A DNA stretch of 30,000 bases from Neocallimastix lanati (nom. inval.) (GCA_016946835.1 JACVTC010000136.1:432501-462500), one strand, 5' to 3'. Counted from the first letter of the stretch, positions 1 to 14,599 are shown. Program-made: numbers and translations. Notes: generated from the letters alone by a model not told the origin.

Positions 1-47
1 TGATAGAAAAAATTATTGTGTATAGTATTGATAGGTTTTTTTTAACA

Positions 48-86
<39 letters not shown>

Positions 87-151
87 AAAGAAAAAAAAAA
101 TGAAAAATGAAAAATGAATTTTAGGGGTAATTCATTTTTTTCTTTTCTTTT

Positions 152-188
<37 letters not shown>

Positions 189-193
189 GATTA
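1..193. repeat. Homopolymer tracts flanking the 3' end of the first gene
   Basis: An A run of about 32 bases (near 53-84) is followed by short GAAA/TGAAAA runs and then by a T run that ends near 183, just past the stop codon of the minus-strand gene at 194. Together the A and T runs could fold back on each other. No coding potential is seen. Confidence 0.7.
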
Positions 194-882
194 TCATACT
201 ATATCAGATGAATTAATAATAATATTATTATTAAGATTAATAGTATTACTATTATTACTAATATTATCATTATTTATATCATTATTATTACTAGTATCAT
301 CAATATTATTATTCGTTAGAATATCATGTTGAAAAGGATAATCAATGGTTATTGAATTTTCGGAGTGTAGTATTGTATTTGTTGATGAGGGAGAATTTGT
401 ATATCTTATTTCAACATCATCAAGGATTTTTATATATGAATTATTTGAAGTTTTATTTGAATAGAAATTCTTGATAAATTTATATATTAATATGATAATA
501 AATATCTATTATTATAAAATAATATATAAATATATATATATATAAGTATAAAAGAAATATAAAATAAAAATTCATTAATATATATAAAGTAAAACACTTT
601 TAATAAATTTTTTTAATTTTTTTTTTTTTTTTTACCTGAAATATTGATAAAACAAATATTAAAATTGTTATAGGTACTAAATAAAGTAGTTTTCTATTTA
701 ATTCATCTTTTCTATCATATGAATTATAGTATTTAAATATGGTGGTATCTGTTATAATACAAACAACAAATAACGATATAAGTAATAAACTATCAAATAT
801 AAATGGTAAGAACATAATTTTCAATAGTGATATATCTTTCTATTATTTTAAAAAGATGTTTTAATAAATTTGTAATAATTAG

Positions 883-915
<33 letters not shown>

Positions 916-1371
916 CATGATATTATAATAGATAATAATAACATAAAATAGAATAAATATATACATATATACAAATAATAAAATTTATTAGTTTTTCATA
1001 TTTTTTATTTTATTTTTTAATTAAATTTAAGATGTATTAAAATATTTTTATTTATAATGTTAATAATAAATTAGTATATAATTAGTACGTAATTAATTGC
1101 ATTAATATATAAATACCTTTATTAAACCATAAAATGAAAATCCTGATACTATAACCCCGAGAACATTCATACTTGACATTGAAGATATCTATATTTTTTT
1201 TTTTAAAAAATATATTTGATATTTTTATTATTATTATTATTATTTATATTATTATCATAATATTTATACTTTATTATATATAATGTATTATTTTATTAAA
1301 TTAACATATACAATCATTAGTAGTAAAAGCTTTTTTAAGGTATTTTCACTTGTATGAAAGTAATTCTTCAT
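194..1371 (-). CDS. Small multi-pass membrane protein, four exons (paralogue A)
   Basis: Spliced by eye: exons 1371-1312, 1188-1117, 839-636 and 505-194, all joined in phase 0 at GT...AG borders, giving 215 residues. The protein begins MKNYFHTSENTLKKLLLL. Hydrophobic segments lie near residues 13-42 (one or two spans), 49-72 and 93-120. They are followed by a basic stretch (YKFIKNF) and a hydrophilic tail of about 90 residues that is rich in Asn and Ser. The gene at 6122-7827 matches it in exon order, in the 72-base exon 2, in intron phase, and in the motif where exon 2 meets exon 3 (GLIK-KDISLLKI here, GLHK-KNITILKI there). The two are therefore paralogues. The family is not recognised; a tetraspan-like plasma- or endomembrane protein is the most that can be inferred. 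The introns are 123, 277 and 130 bases and are nearly pure A+T. Confidence 0.72.
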
Positions 1372-2772
<1,401 letters not shown>

Positions 2773-3246
2773 TATTTATATATTTTTTATATTTTATATT
2801 TTATATTATTTTGCATATACATTCATATGAATATACTTTTTTTTTTAATATTTTTTGGTAATTTTTTTTATAAAATAAAATTTAAATTTTTTTTATTAAT
2901 AAAATTTTTTTTTTTCTTCTTCAAAATTTTTTCTCATGCCAATAAATTCCATTAGTTTAATATGAATTTTTAATTTAATTTATAAAACATGTAAAACAAA
3001 ACAAATTTTTTTTTTTATTTTTTTAAAATTTAATCAATTAATCAAATTAAAAAAAAAAAAAAAAAGATTCTTCCTATTTATTAATTTATTAATTAATTTA
3101 TTATCAAATTCTATTTTATGATATTTTGAAAGATTAAATTATTATTTCTTAGCAAAGATATAAACTCTAATTAATAATAATATTTACTCATAATTAAGAA
3201 TAATCATTTTAATAATAAAAAGATTTGTTTATAATAAGATATATAT

Positions 3247-4060
3247 GTATAAATAATAAATAATAAATAATAAATAATTGAATAATAAATAATAAATAAT
3301 AAATAATAAATGATAAATAATAAATAATAAATAATAAATAATAAATAATAATAATAATAATAATAATAAATAATGAATAATAAATAATAAATAATAAATA
3401 AATAATAAATAAATAATAAATAATAAATAATAAATAATTGAATAATAAATAATAAATAATAAATAATAAATAATAAATAATAAATAATAAATAATAATAA
3501 ATAATAAATATTTGAATAATAAATAACTGAATAATTAAATAATAAATAATAAATAATAAATAATGGAATAATTGAGTAATGGAATAATGAATAATAAATA
3601 ATAAATAATGGAATAATAAATAATAAAAAGAGTATTTATTAATAAATAATAAATAATAGTAGTAATGAAAGAAATAACTCTGAAGAATAATAATATAAAA
3701 TAATAATTGATAATTGATAATTGTAATGAAAGAAATAATAACAATAGATAATTATAATAATAAATAATAAATAATAACGAAATGTATAATAATAATATTA
3801 ATAAATACTAATAAAAATTATTAATAATAGATAATTATTACAATAAATAGTTATAATAAATAATTGAATAATAATAAATAATTATAATAATAAATAATTA
3901 TAATAATAATAATAATAAATGATTAATGATAAATAAATAATAATAATAATAAATAATAAATAATAAATAATATAATAATAATAATTATCATCATAATCAT
4001 TAGTATTACAATAATAATTGATAATTCTAATAATAAAGAAAGAAATAATAATAATAATTT
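3247..4060. repeat. Degenerate TAATAAA/AAT minisatellite array
   Basis: Mostly heptamer-like TAATAAA units mixed with AAT and AAAT. They are interrupted by recurring variants such as AATTGAATAAT and by two copies of GTAATGAAAGAAATAA near 3661 and 3723. A block at 3604-3652 recurs inverted at 20398-20446. No gene is seen. Confidence 0.9.
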
Positions 4061-5525
4061 ATTTATTATTTAATTGAAAAAAATACATGAAAATATATAT
4101 ATATATATATATATATAAAAAGAAATTACATGAAAATTAAATATTAATTGTAAAAATATTATTTAATTGAAAAAAAAAAAAAAAAAAAAAACATGAAAAT
4201 ATAAAAAAAAAAAAGAAATTATATGAAAATTATATATTAATAGTAAAAAATCATTGTTATTATAAGTAATAATAAATAAATAATTAAATAATTAAATAAT
4301 TAATTAAATAATTAAATAATTTAATTAATAATGAAAGAAATAATAATAATTATCATAATAATAATAAGAATTATCTTGGAAAATAAGCATATTATTTCAA
4401 TTCTTTAATATTAATATTGGAGATAAATAATATGTAATATATATTTAATGATAGATCATTACTAATAAATATAATTATAGATACTATAAACTATTTTTCA
4501 TAGACTTTCTTTTTTTTTTTTTTCGTATTTTATTTTATTTAATATTTTACTTTTTTTCCTTTTCCTTTTCCATTTTTTTATTTTTCCATATTTCCACTTT
4601 TCCATTTATCCTATTTTAATCTTTACTATTTTAAGGTTAGGTTAGTTGTATTATCATCACTATTATCACTATTATTTTAAATAATAGTTTTCAACAGAAA
4701 AATAAAAAAAAAATTTTTTTTTTTTTTTTTATGTTATAATTAAATTTTATTATTTTATTTTTATTCTTGATTTTATTCTTGATTTTATTCTTGATTTTAT
4801 TTTTATTTTTTTTTTAATTCATTATTTTTACTTTTTTACATATTTTTTTTTAACATATATATATATGTACATTATTATCGTCATTAAATATATATTTGTA
4901 TATTTAATGATGAATAGTTTGTTATGAAAAAAAAAAAAAGTTTTTTTTTTTTTTTATTTTTATAAATTTATATACATTATTTTTTTTTTTCTTTCTCATT
5001 TTAATAATGATTATTTATTTTTAGGTTTCAATTTCTTTTCTTTCTATTTTTTTTTTTTTTATTTTTATTTTTTGTGTATATGTATATGTTTTTAACATTT
5101 TACATTATCCTTTTTATTTATTTATTTATTAATTATTTTTATGATAATTATTTTTTTCATATATTAATTGTCATTAATATATATATATATATATATAATA
5201 ATAATAAATCAAAGAAAAGAAAAAGAAAAAAGAAAAAGAAAAATAAAGAAAAATAAAATAAAAATTAAAAAATAAAATAAAATAAAATAAAATAAAATAA
5301 AATAAAAAAAAAAAAAAACCCTGTTTTTTTTTTTTTTTATTTTAGATTTCTTTTGAATTATTATTTCTTTTTTTTTTTCTTTTTTAACATATATTATTGA
5401 AAATTTTATACTGTTAATTTCATTCATTTTATATAGATAATTGGATAATATATGAATATGAAGAAAAAAAAAAAAAAAAAAACGCCTATAGAATTTTTTT
5501 TTTTTTTTTGTATATTATTTGTATG
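4061..5525. other. Gene-free AT-rich DNA
   Basis: Contains A/T homopolymers, (TA)n tracts, a pyrimidine-rich stretch of CCTTTTCC-type units at about 4540-4620, repeated TTCTTGATTTTA units near 4763-4800, and (AAAAT)n near 5250-5310. Open frames here are single-residue-rich artefacts. Confidence 0.6.
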
Positions 5526-5543
5526 AATAATAAATATAATGAA

Positions 5544-5581
<38 letters not shown>

Positions 5582-5738
5582 TTATTTTCATAATAAAATA
5601 ATGTTGATATATAATATTTATATTTTGTTATTTTTTATTAATAATAAATATAATGAATAATTATATATATATATAAATATTATTATTTTCTTAATAAAAA
5701 TAATGTTGATATATAATATTTATATATTTTGTTATTTT
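5526..5738. repeat. Imperfect tandem duplication, period about 114
   Basis: The block starting AATAATAAATATAATGAAT at 5526 recurs at 5640. Both copies run through a (TA)n tract, a TATTATTTTC..TAATAAAA element, ATGTTGATATATAATA and TTTTGTTATTTT. They differ mainly in (TA)n length and a few small indels. Confidence 0.85.
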
Positions 5739-6121
5739 GTATATGTATATATAAGTATTTATCTTATTATTATTATCATTATCATTATTATTTTAATTTA
5801 AAAATATTATATATTTTTTAAATCTCATAATATAATTGACCGTTAAAATTTTTATTAATTATTTTTATTTTCTTTTTTTTTTTTATTTTACTTTATTTAT
5901 TTATTTATTGTTCATTTTTTATCATTTGAATTATTTTTATTTTTTATTTTTTATTTTTCTTTTATATTTTTATATTTTTTTTTATTTATTATTTTTATTT
6001 ATTTATTTATTTATTTTTTTCATTCTTTATTTTTTTTTTTTTTTTTTTTTTTTTTGAATTAGTATATCAATTATTTTATTTTTAATATATAGAAAAAGAA
6101 AAAAAAAAAAAATTTTTTTTT
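5739..6121. other. AT-rich spacer downstream of paralogue B
   Basis: Mainly TTTA/TTTTA arrays and a T run of about 24 bases near 6030-6055. The 73-residue Phe/Tyr/Leu-rich open frame in it reflects the base composition. Confidence 0.6.
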
Positions 6122-7827
<1,706 letters not shown>

Positions 7828-8890
7828 TTTTATAAATATAAATTATTTATAATAATATCTATTTGTAAAAATGGAAATATTTTATAAAGACATGTTTTCT
7901 ATCTTTTCCTTTTTTCCTTTTTTTTTTTTTTTTTTTTTTTTTTTCTTCTTCTTCTTCTTCTTCTTTTATTATACTTTGTTTTTATTTTTATTTTATTTAA
8001 TTTCTTTTTTGAATGTCCTTTATTTATTATTATTACTATTATTATTATTTTATATATATATATACATATTTTAATATGATGATATTTTACAAAAGGATAA
8101 AAAAAAAAAAAAAGTATATATATGTCTCAAATATTAATAATTATGTGAAAAAGTGAAATAAAGAATTATACATTTTATATATATATAAAAAAAAAAAGAT
8201 TATTTTATTATATTTTTAATTTGATTAAATATATTAATTTTTATGTCATGACATTATGAATATTAATCATAATCATACATCATAATAGTTAAAATTAAAA
8301 AAAAATTAAAAATTAAAATTAATTTAAATATCCCTTAATTTTTATTTAAATTATTTACCTATTTATTTATTTATATTTACTTATTTATTTATTTAATTAA
8401 GTTATTTACTTATTTATTTATTTATTTACTTATTTACTTAATTATTAATTAATTTATTTATTTATCTATTTATTTTATTATTAATCTTATTTTTAAAGTT
8501 TAATAAAAAATATATAATTAATATGTTTTTAAAAAAAAAAAATAATTAAAATGTTTCAAAAAATTATTAATGATGATGTTTAATTATAAAAATTTCCTTT
8601 TTTAAAATGTAATGAAAAATATAAAATAATAAATATATATAAAAAAAAATATATAAAAGATAATATGTATACATATATAAAAATACTCATAAAAGCAATG
8701 ACAATAATCTATTAATACTGTAAATAATATCAAAAATAACAAGTTATACCACTGATAATATAATAGTTTAATCTATAATGGGGTATCCACTTTTTTCTTT
8801 TTTCTTTTTTCTTTTTTTTTTTTTTATTTTTTACTTTTCTTTCTAGTTTATATTTATGAGATTTAGTTTAATAACATATTACTTGGTAAA
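7828..8890. other. Gene-free AT-rich DNA upstream of paralogue B
   Basis: Presumed promoter region of the gene ending at 7827. It contains a T run followed by TTC repeats (7918-7963), a (TA)n tract, and ATTTATTT-type arrays at about 8350-8475. No exon is supported. Confidence 0.55.
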
Positions 8891-9063
8891 ATGCTATTAT
8901 GTATTAAGAGTATTTTATTTGAATTTAACCTTATTGATGTCTTCAATAAAAGCATTGATGATGAAGAGGTAGGTATATAATTTATTTCATATCTAAATAT
9001 CTAAATTTGCCATTATTCTTATAGATGAAATTAGTAAATTTGGGGATGCCTGAAGTAAAATAA
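8891..9063 (+). CDS. Doubtful small two-exon reading frame
   Basis: ATG at 8891 opens 26 codons ending NKSIDDEE. A good donor (GAG|GTAGGT at 8969) and an acceptor (TTCTTATAG ending 9024) give a 56-base intron, and the frame then continues MKLVNLGMPEVK to TAA at 9063. The total is only 38 residues. The intron looks real, but a competing open frame crosses the first exon, so this may be a decayed piece of a larger gene. The family is not recognised. Confidence 0.3.
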
Positions 9064-10290
9064 TAATAAAAATTCTATTTTAATAGTTTAATATGTCCAT
9101 ATATATATATAAACTTTTATTTTTTTTTTTTTAAATTAATAAAAATTAATAAAAATAAGTATTATCAAATTATATACTCATAATTTTATAATAAATATTT
9201 CATAGAATAAATTTATTTTTTATATATAATTCAAATTATTAATGATTTTATTATTTATAATACATTCATTTAAATATAAAGAAAGAGATAAAACTACCGC
9301 AACGGATAATATTTGATTGTCAATAATAAATATCAATACTAAAATGTAAATTTTTAATTATTGTATTTAGAATAAAAAAAAATTTTTTTATTTTAAAGTA
9401 TTAATATGACATTATTTTTTTTTATCTATTAATTATGAATATGGATGATATTTTTATTCTTTAATTAATAACAATTTTTTAATTATATCTTATTCCACTT
9501 ATTCCATTGATTTTTTTTTTTTTTTTTTTTAACTAATATATAATTTTTTTTTTAAATTTTCAATCATTTAATAATTAATGTATATATATAGAATATTAAT
9601 CATTTTAAAATTAACTATTTTAATTAAATTAATAATAGAAATTTTAAACATTTTTTTTTTATTATTAATTAAAATTATATTTTAAAAAAAAATTAATTTT
9701 TTTTAATTTTTTAAATGTTTGTGTTACCTGATCTATTAAAATAATAAATAAATAATTGAATAAATAAAAGAAAAATAAATAAATAGAACAACAAATAGAG
9801 AAATAAAAATAAATAAATAAATAAATAATAAATAAATAATAAATAATAAATAATAAATAAATAAATAAATAATAAATAATAAATAAAAAATAAATAAATA
9901 AATAAAATAGAATTTAAAGTAATTATATTTTTTTAATTATTTAAATTATTTATATAATTAATTTTAATTAAATATTTTTATTTATTATCTTATTATAAGA
10001 TTTATATTAAATATGTAATAAAATTAAAACAAAACCTAACAAAAAGAATATTATTTGAATAATAAAATTAAACATAAAATACTGATGAGTTAAATTAATG
10101 AATATAGCTGATATTATATTGACATCATTTTATATACTTCTGCTGATACTACTGTTCCTTTCCCACCAAATCTTATCTTGAAAATAATCCATTTGATAAT
10201 CATACTTGAAATGAAAATCCATGAGTATTTTGCTTCTTTCTTCAAATATTAATTCTAATGTTTTTTATTTTTTTTTTTTTTTTTTTTTTT
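9064..10290. other. Gene-free AT-rich DNA, possible lone hydrophobic exon
   Basis: Mostly A/T runs, with an AAAT/AATAAAT array at 9740-9910. On the minus strand near 9345-9240, a hydrophobic open stretch follows a TTTTAG acceptor-like site and reads IIDNQILSVAVVLSLSLYL. It has no partner exons that can be defended. The part from about 10080 to 10260 is less AT-rich and may be decayed retroelement sequence. Confidence 0.4.
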
Positions 10291-11258
10291 GAATATTTCA
10301 TTCACTAATCTTCTAATCCATATAGCTTGTTTGGTACATTCTCTTAATTTAAGTTTGAGTATTCAGCTTCTGTGGTTGATAAGGCTATATTTTTCTGAGT
10401 AATTGATTTCAATTGGTATTGGACTATTTCCTAATATACAAAAATATATCCTGAAGTGGATCTTCTTTTAAATCTCATCACCAGTGAAATCTTGCACCAC
10501 AATACGCTCTTTAAAATTTTCTTTCCTTTATAATGAATTGAATCGTCCTTTCGTACTTTTAAAGATATTTTAATATTTGATTACCTGCATTAAAAATCAG
10601 CTTTTGTTAGATTCTTAGAAAATCTTGAAACTTGATTTACTGCAAATGCTATATCTGCTCTTGTTTTTGTTGATACATATAATAGAGATCTAATCAATCT
10701 TTTTATAATCAGTTTTGTTAATTTTCTCAGAGTTTTCTCTATCTTCTAATTTTTTACATTAATACATGGTATTCTAGTTATTTTAGTATTGTTTATATTA
10801 TAGTTAGTTAGTATTTTTTTTTTTTCAATATAATCCTTTTGATTAATGTTGTAGCCTTTATTTGTTATAATTATATTGATTCCAATAATTTTGTTTTGCT
10901 GCTTTATCTGAGGAGACTTTGTATTTTTGCTTTTATCTTTGAAATAACTTTGGTAATTTCCTTATTCTCTCCTGCAATTAATATATCATCACCATAGAGT
11001 GTTAGTAATAAGCATAATTTATTATTTTTATATTTACCAAATAAAACAACTATCTGTATTATATTGAATTAACCCAATTTTCTTAAGAAAACCGAGGGAT
11101 TTCGTAAAAACCATCCATTGTCTTCCAGCTTGTTTGAGTCCAGAGAGAGTCTTTCGTAATAATCCTAATTTATTCTTCATTTCTTTAAATGTACCAACAT
11201 GAATTGCTACTTTTTTAGGACTATTAACCATAAACGAATAAAGATTTTCTTTTTCATT
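10291..11258 (-). pseudogene. Ty1/copia pol fragment: C-terminal half of RT and RNase H
   Basis: Reading on the minus strand from 11258 and changing frame several times, the copia order is plain: LSGLKQAGRQW near 11150 (the LYGLKQ region of RT), LYGDDILIAG at about 10999-10970 (catalytic YxDD), RSLLYVSTKTRADIAF near 10690-10640, RRSTSGYIF near 10460, and ALSTTEAEY near 10385-10355 (RNase H). It ends in WIRRLVNEIF beside an A-tract (minus-strand sense) at about 10291. The usual C-terminal HIDxRxHFIR region is not visible. Frameshifts and stops make this copy dead. It is complementary to the RT piece at 13640-14090, which ends where this begins. Confidence 0.85.
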
Positions 11259-11270
11259 ATTTTTATTTGT

Positions 11271-12132
11271 TCAACTACTTTCAATAATATAGAAACTGGT
11301 CTTGTATTTTATTTCGCCGGTTATTTTATCTCTTATTGGTTTAAAACTGTCTTTACATTCGCTTGTATCACAACATAATTTTGCACATTTTTTTAATAAT
11401 TCTTTACGATCAATATATTCTCTAGCTGATGAACCATACAATCTTATTCATTGCTTTTCCAATATATACTCTTCATCAATACCATAATTTTTTAAAATAT
11501 CTTTATATTTATTATTATGTCTTAAATTTTCATTAAACATATTTTCTTCTATAGTAGTAAATTTTCCACTATTTATAGCTTCTCTAAAATAATCATTTCT
11601 AATATCATCTGCTCGAAAAAATATATTATTTATTTTTGCATTATCATTATTATCATTAAATAATGAAAAAGGATACTCATTCTTATCACTATCATATATT
11701 AAATTTCTAATTATATCATATTTAGATTTTTTCGTAATGTCATTTTCATCTTTTGGAAATTATCATATACACTTTCAGCTAAATTATTTAATCATTTAAA
11801 TTTTTCATTAATTAACATATCCTTTATTTTTTTTTTATTTTTAATTCTTCTTTCTCTGTTTCATCCTTTGTATCTTCAATTATTTTTATATATTTATTAT
11901 TGATAGCATTTAATCCAGGAATAATTTCTACTATTCCTCCTTTTTTAGAGTTATTATCGTCATTAGTTAACTTAAAAATATAATGTGATCCGTCATTATT
12001 CGTTAATATATTACCATTACTATCAGCAGAAGAAAATATTAATGCTGCAAGTTCCTCATTTCCAGAATTGTACCAACTTGAATAAACATTTATAATAAAT
12101 GTTAAAATACAAAAGAAATATAATAACTTCAT
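11271..12132 (-). pseudogene. Broken gene for a secreted protein of unknown function
   Basis: The start MKLLYFFCILTFIINVYS at 12132 is a clear signal peptide: one Lys, a long hydrophobic core, and a likely cleavage after the Ser of VYS. The first open stretch runs 103 codons to 11824. There one base is missing in an A10 run, and the next frame continues without a break. It then carries an in-frame TGA near 11790 and another one-base deletion near 11758. A long open stretch follows, with a second TGA near 11448. The frame then holds a Cys cluster (CAKLCCDTSEC) and stops at 11271. Codon use and composition stay gene-like throughout, so this is a single gene of about 285 codons, recently broken or misassembled in homopolymers. 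No family is recognised. It lies downstream of, and on the same strand as, the ORF at 12243-12899, inside the break of a copia RT. Confidence 0.65.
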
Positions 12133-12242
12133 ATTGTAAATATTATTTTATTTTTAATTTAATTATTTATTTATATAATTATCATATTGTATTTAAATAT
12201 TTGATTCATCTGAATCATAATCTTAAATAATGATGGATTACA

Positions 12243-12899
12243 TTATATAAGGTATTCTTTAAATATTTTATTAGGTATTTTCATAATTAATTCATGTAAA
12301 CTATTATAATAATCACAATTATATCCCATAAATATTTTATCATTAATACGAGGCATATCATAACTAAATACTGCAGATAATAAAAAATCTATTATAGAAT
12401 TATTATATATTTTATTATGAAATAATGATATTAAATAATAAAGTAACATAATTCGTCGATCTTTATCGTACATACTATCATATATTTTAAATTCAAAAAT
12501 ATAACTAGGATTTTTTAGTAAATTTTCAAAAAAATCATAATTATTATAATATTTATCCCCATTACACAATACAGATCTATTAGAATATTCTTCATATATA
12601 TTACCACTAGATAATTTAAAATTATTAATATTATTATTATTTTCATTTAATTTGAAATTTATATAATTATAATCAATTTCTATACTTTTTATTTTTTTAA
12701 TATTATTTATCATAAAGTATTGACCTGCCATCATACTTATATCCACAACATACACATGATTTTTTATTTTTTCGTATTTTAATAATGGCTCGTATAAGTA
12801 TATACCACGTTTTGCAATTTCTAATAATTTATCTGGATTGCATTTACCATTTAATTCTTTATAAAATTCCTTCATATTTTCTTCAAATACTTCAACCAT
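12243..12899 (-). CDS. Intact hypothetical protein, 218 residues
   Basis: A single open frame begins MVEVFEENMKEFYKEL at 12899 and ends KIFKEYLI. It is rich in Asn, Tyr, Ile and Lys, as expected from the base composition, but it is well mixed, with Cys, Trp-free helical-looking segments and a short Asn run (NENNNNINN) near the middle. No signal peptide, transmembrane segment or known motif is seen. The stop lies 110 bases upstream of the secreted-protein pseudogene on the same strand. Both sit in the 2.3-kb segment that interrupts a copia RT, so they may have arrived together. The leading helices and the LLYYLISLFHNKIYNNSIID region recall the capped ends of ankyrin-type proteins, but no repeat can be shown. 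Confidence 0.6.
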   Translation of the reverse strand: MVEVFEENMKEFYKELNGKCNPDKLLEIAKRGIYLYEPLLKYEKIKNHVYVVDISMMAGQYFMINNIKKIKSIEIDYNYINFKLNENNNNINNFKLSSGNIYEEYSNRSVLCNGDKYYNNYDFFENLLKNPSYIFEFKIYDSMYDKDRRIMLLYYLISLFHNKIYNNSIIDFLLSAVFSYDMPRINDKIFMGYNCDYYNSLHELIMKIPNKIFKEYLI

Positions 12900-13490
12900 T
12901 TTATACTATACTTTATTTTTTTTCTTTTTCACTTTAAATTTTTATGAAATGACTATATATAATGATTCTTTTATTATAAAAAATATATAATTAAAATAAT
13001 TTTATTAATATAATGATACAAATGATAAATATTATTTTTTATAAATTTTTTAAAAATATATCAATTTACAATAATTTAATCCAATTTTATTTTTATTTAT
13101 TATTTATTTTACATAATTACCTATAACGTATTTCTAAAATAAGAAATATTTTTATTTAATTTTATACTATAAATTAAATTACTTCTACACCAATAAAAAT
13201 ATTACATTCAACTAAAATTAATAATTTACAACTAATATGAATCATTGTCAATATAAATTTATAAAAAGTAATAATTATATTAAGTACCCTATGATAACAA
13301 GCTATAAATATTATCACACAACAAGCATTCCTATTATTTATATTTTTTAAAAAAAGTAATTTACTAATTATTCCTAATTTAAAAATAAATAAGATTCATA
13401 TATTTTGATTTATTTTAATTTATATATTTATTATTTATTTTAATTCGTTTATCGGTATTAAATTTTTTTCACAATAATTTTAATATTTTT
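12900..13490. other. Gene-free AT-rich DNA upstream of the 218-residue ORF
   Basis: Presumed promoter of the ORF starting at 12899. No exon, long repeat or retroelement motif is seen up to the copia RT border. Confidence 0.5.
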
Positions 13491-13521
13491 TAATTTATCC
13501 ACCAGTCTTGATTACGCTATT

Positions 13522-13635
13522 CACAAAGAATTCATTTCTTTTATTGTAAAAATTTTTAATTTGAATTTTTTTTTTTTTCACAAAGAATTCTTTTCTTTTA
13601 TTGTAAAAATTTTTAATTTGTATTTTTTTATTTGA
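13522..13635. repeat. 57-bp tandem duplication at the copia break
   Basis: CACAAAGAATTC begins a block at 13522 that recurs at 13579 with few changes (CATTTCTT versus TTTTCTTT, and a T-run difference). The pair lies directly against the end of recognisable copia RT coding sequence. Confidence 0.88.
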
Positions 13636-13639
13636 ACAT

Positions 13640-14093
13640 AAATTTTTCTCATCTAGGTTAGCGTTCAAATATGCAGCTTTAATATCAATTTGTTTTACAT
13701 CCCATTTATATATATAGATGCAATAGCAATTGTTAATCTAAAAACTATTCATTTCTATTGTTGTAGGAGAATAGGTGCAAGTATAATCAACTCCTTTAAT
13801 TTGTCGAAAAATCTTTGACGACCAATCTTGCTTTACATATACCATTATCTTTAATAGTAAAAAAACCCATTTAACATCGAGTAGTTTAATGCCTTTTGGG
13901 AATATTTTTGTTTCCCACAATTTTCATAACATTATTTTCTTATAAATATTTTGTAATTCTTTGTTAATTGCATCTTTCCATTTATCTGCATTTTCTGAAT
14001 TCATAGCTCCGTCATAATTCTTTGGAGCTAATGTATTGTTAAACTCTATTTTCTCTTGCGTCTTTCGTTTTCATCTGAATCTGTTCTCCTCTC

Positions 14094-14125
<32 letters not shown>

Positions 14126-14580
14126 GATTTATTTAATGTAGATATTTTATCTTTTATTTTTCTTTCTTCATTCGATTGATAATTTTTTCCTTTTTCTTTT
14201 TCGATAGTTTTTTTTTTGTTTTTTCATTATCAATTTTTATCATTTTTTGTTTATTTGTTTATCGAAAATTTTATTATTCCTTTTTCATATTAAATTTAAT
14301 ATTCTTGTCTTTGGTTTTTCTTAATTTTCTTTTATCTAAAGGTTCCTGATCACTAAAACTGTCCTCAGATTCATTTTCTGAATTATAGTCATTAATCTTA
14401 TTATTTTTATCTTCATTAATTTTATTTTCATTAATTTTATTTTCATTAATTATGTCTTCATAAATATTATTTTCATTAATATTTTCGTTTTCTGAATTAT
14501 TATCTAATATATTTTCATTATTGTATTCATTCATTAAATCTATATTATCTTCAAGATTAATTTTATTCTGTTAGTTTTCA
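13640..14580 (-). pseudogene. Ty1/copia pol fragment: acidic linker and N-terminal half of RT
   Basis: On the minus strand an acidic Asn/Glu-rich linker of 86 residues (14534-14274) precedes the decayed start of RT. The start of RT reads DAINKELQN and then KWVF near 13860, followed by GVDYTCTYSP near 13780 and KQIDIKAAYLNANLDEK near 13700-13645. These match the copia RT sequence around the W-x-x-A, kWvfk, DY-x-x-T-x-x-P and mDVktAfLnG motifs. Frames change several times. Homology stops just after the AYLNANLDEK block, which is where the fragment ending at 11258 picks up. Confidence 0.85.
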
Positions 14581-14599
14581 TTCATTTCAAATTCATTAT

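Noticed and set aside
4635-4650. GGTTAGGTTAG resembling a telomeric repeat
   Set aside because: Only two partial units inside ordinary sequence; no array.
11302-11487. 61-codon plus-strand frame
   Set aside because: Shadow of the minus-strand secreted-protein pseudogene, whose longer coding signal spans the same bases.
11271-12132. TGA read as Trp under an alternative genetic code
   Set aside because: TGA is a plausible genuine stop in the copia, ankyrin and membrane-protein genes here, and the intact Sel1 gene uses TGG for Trp. Decay is the simpler explanation.
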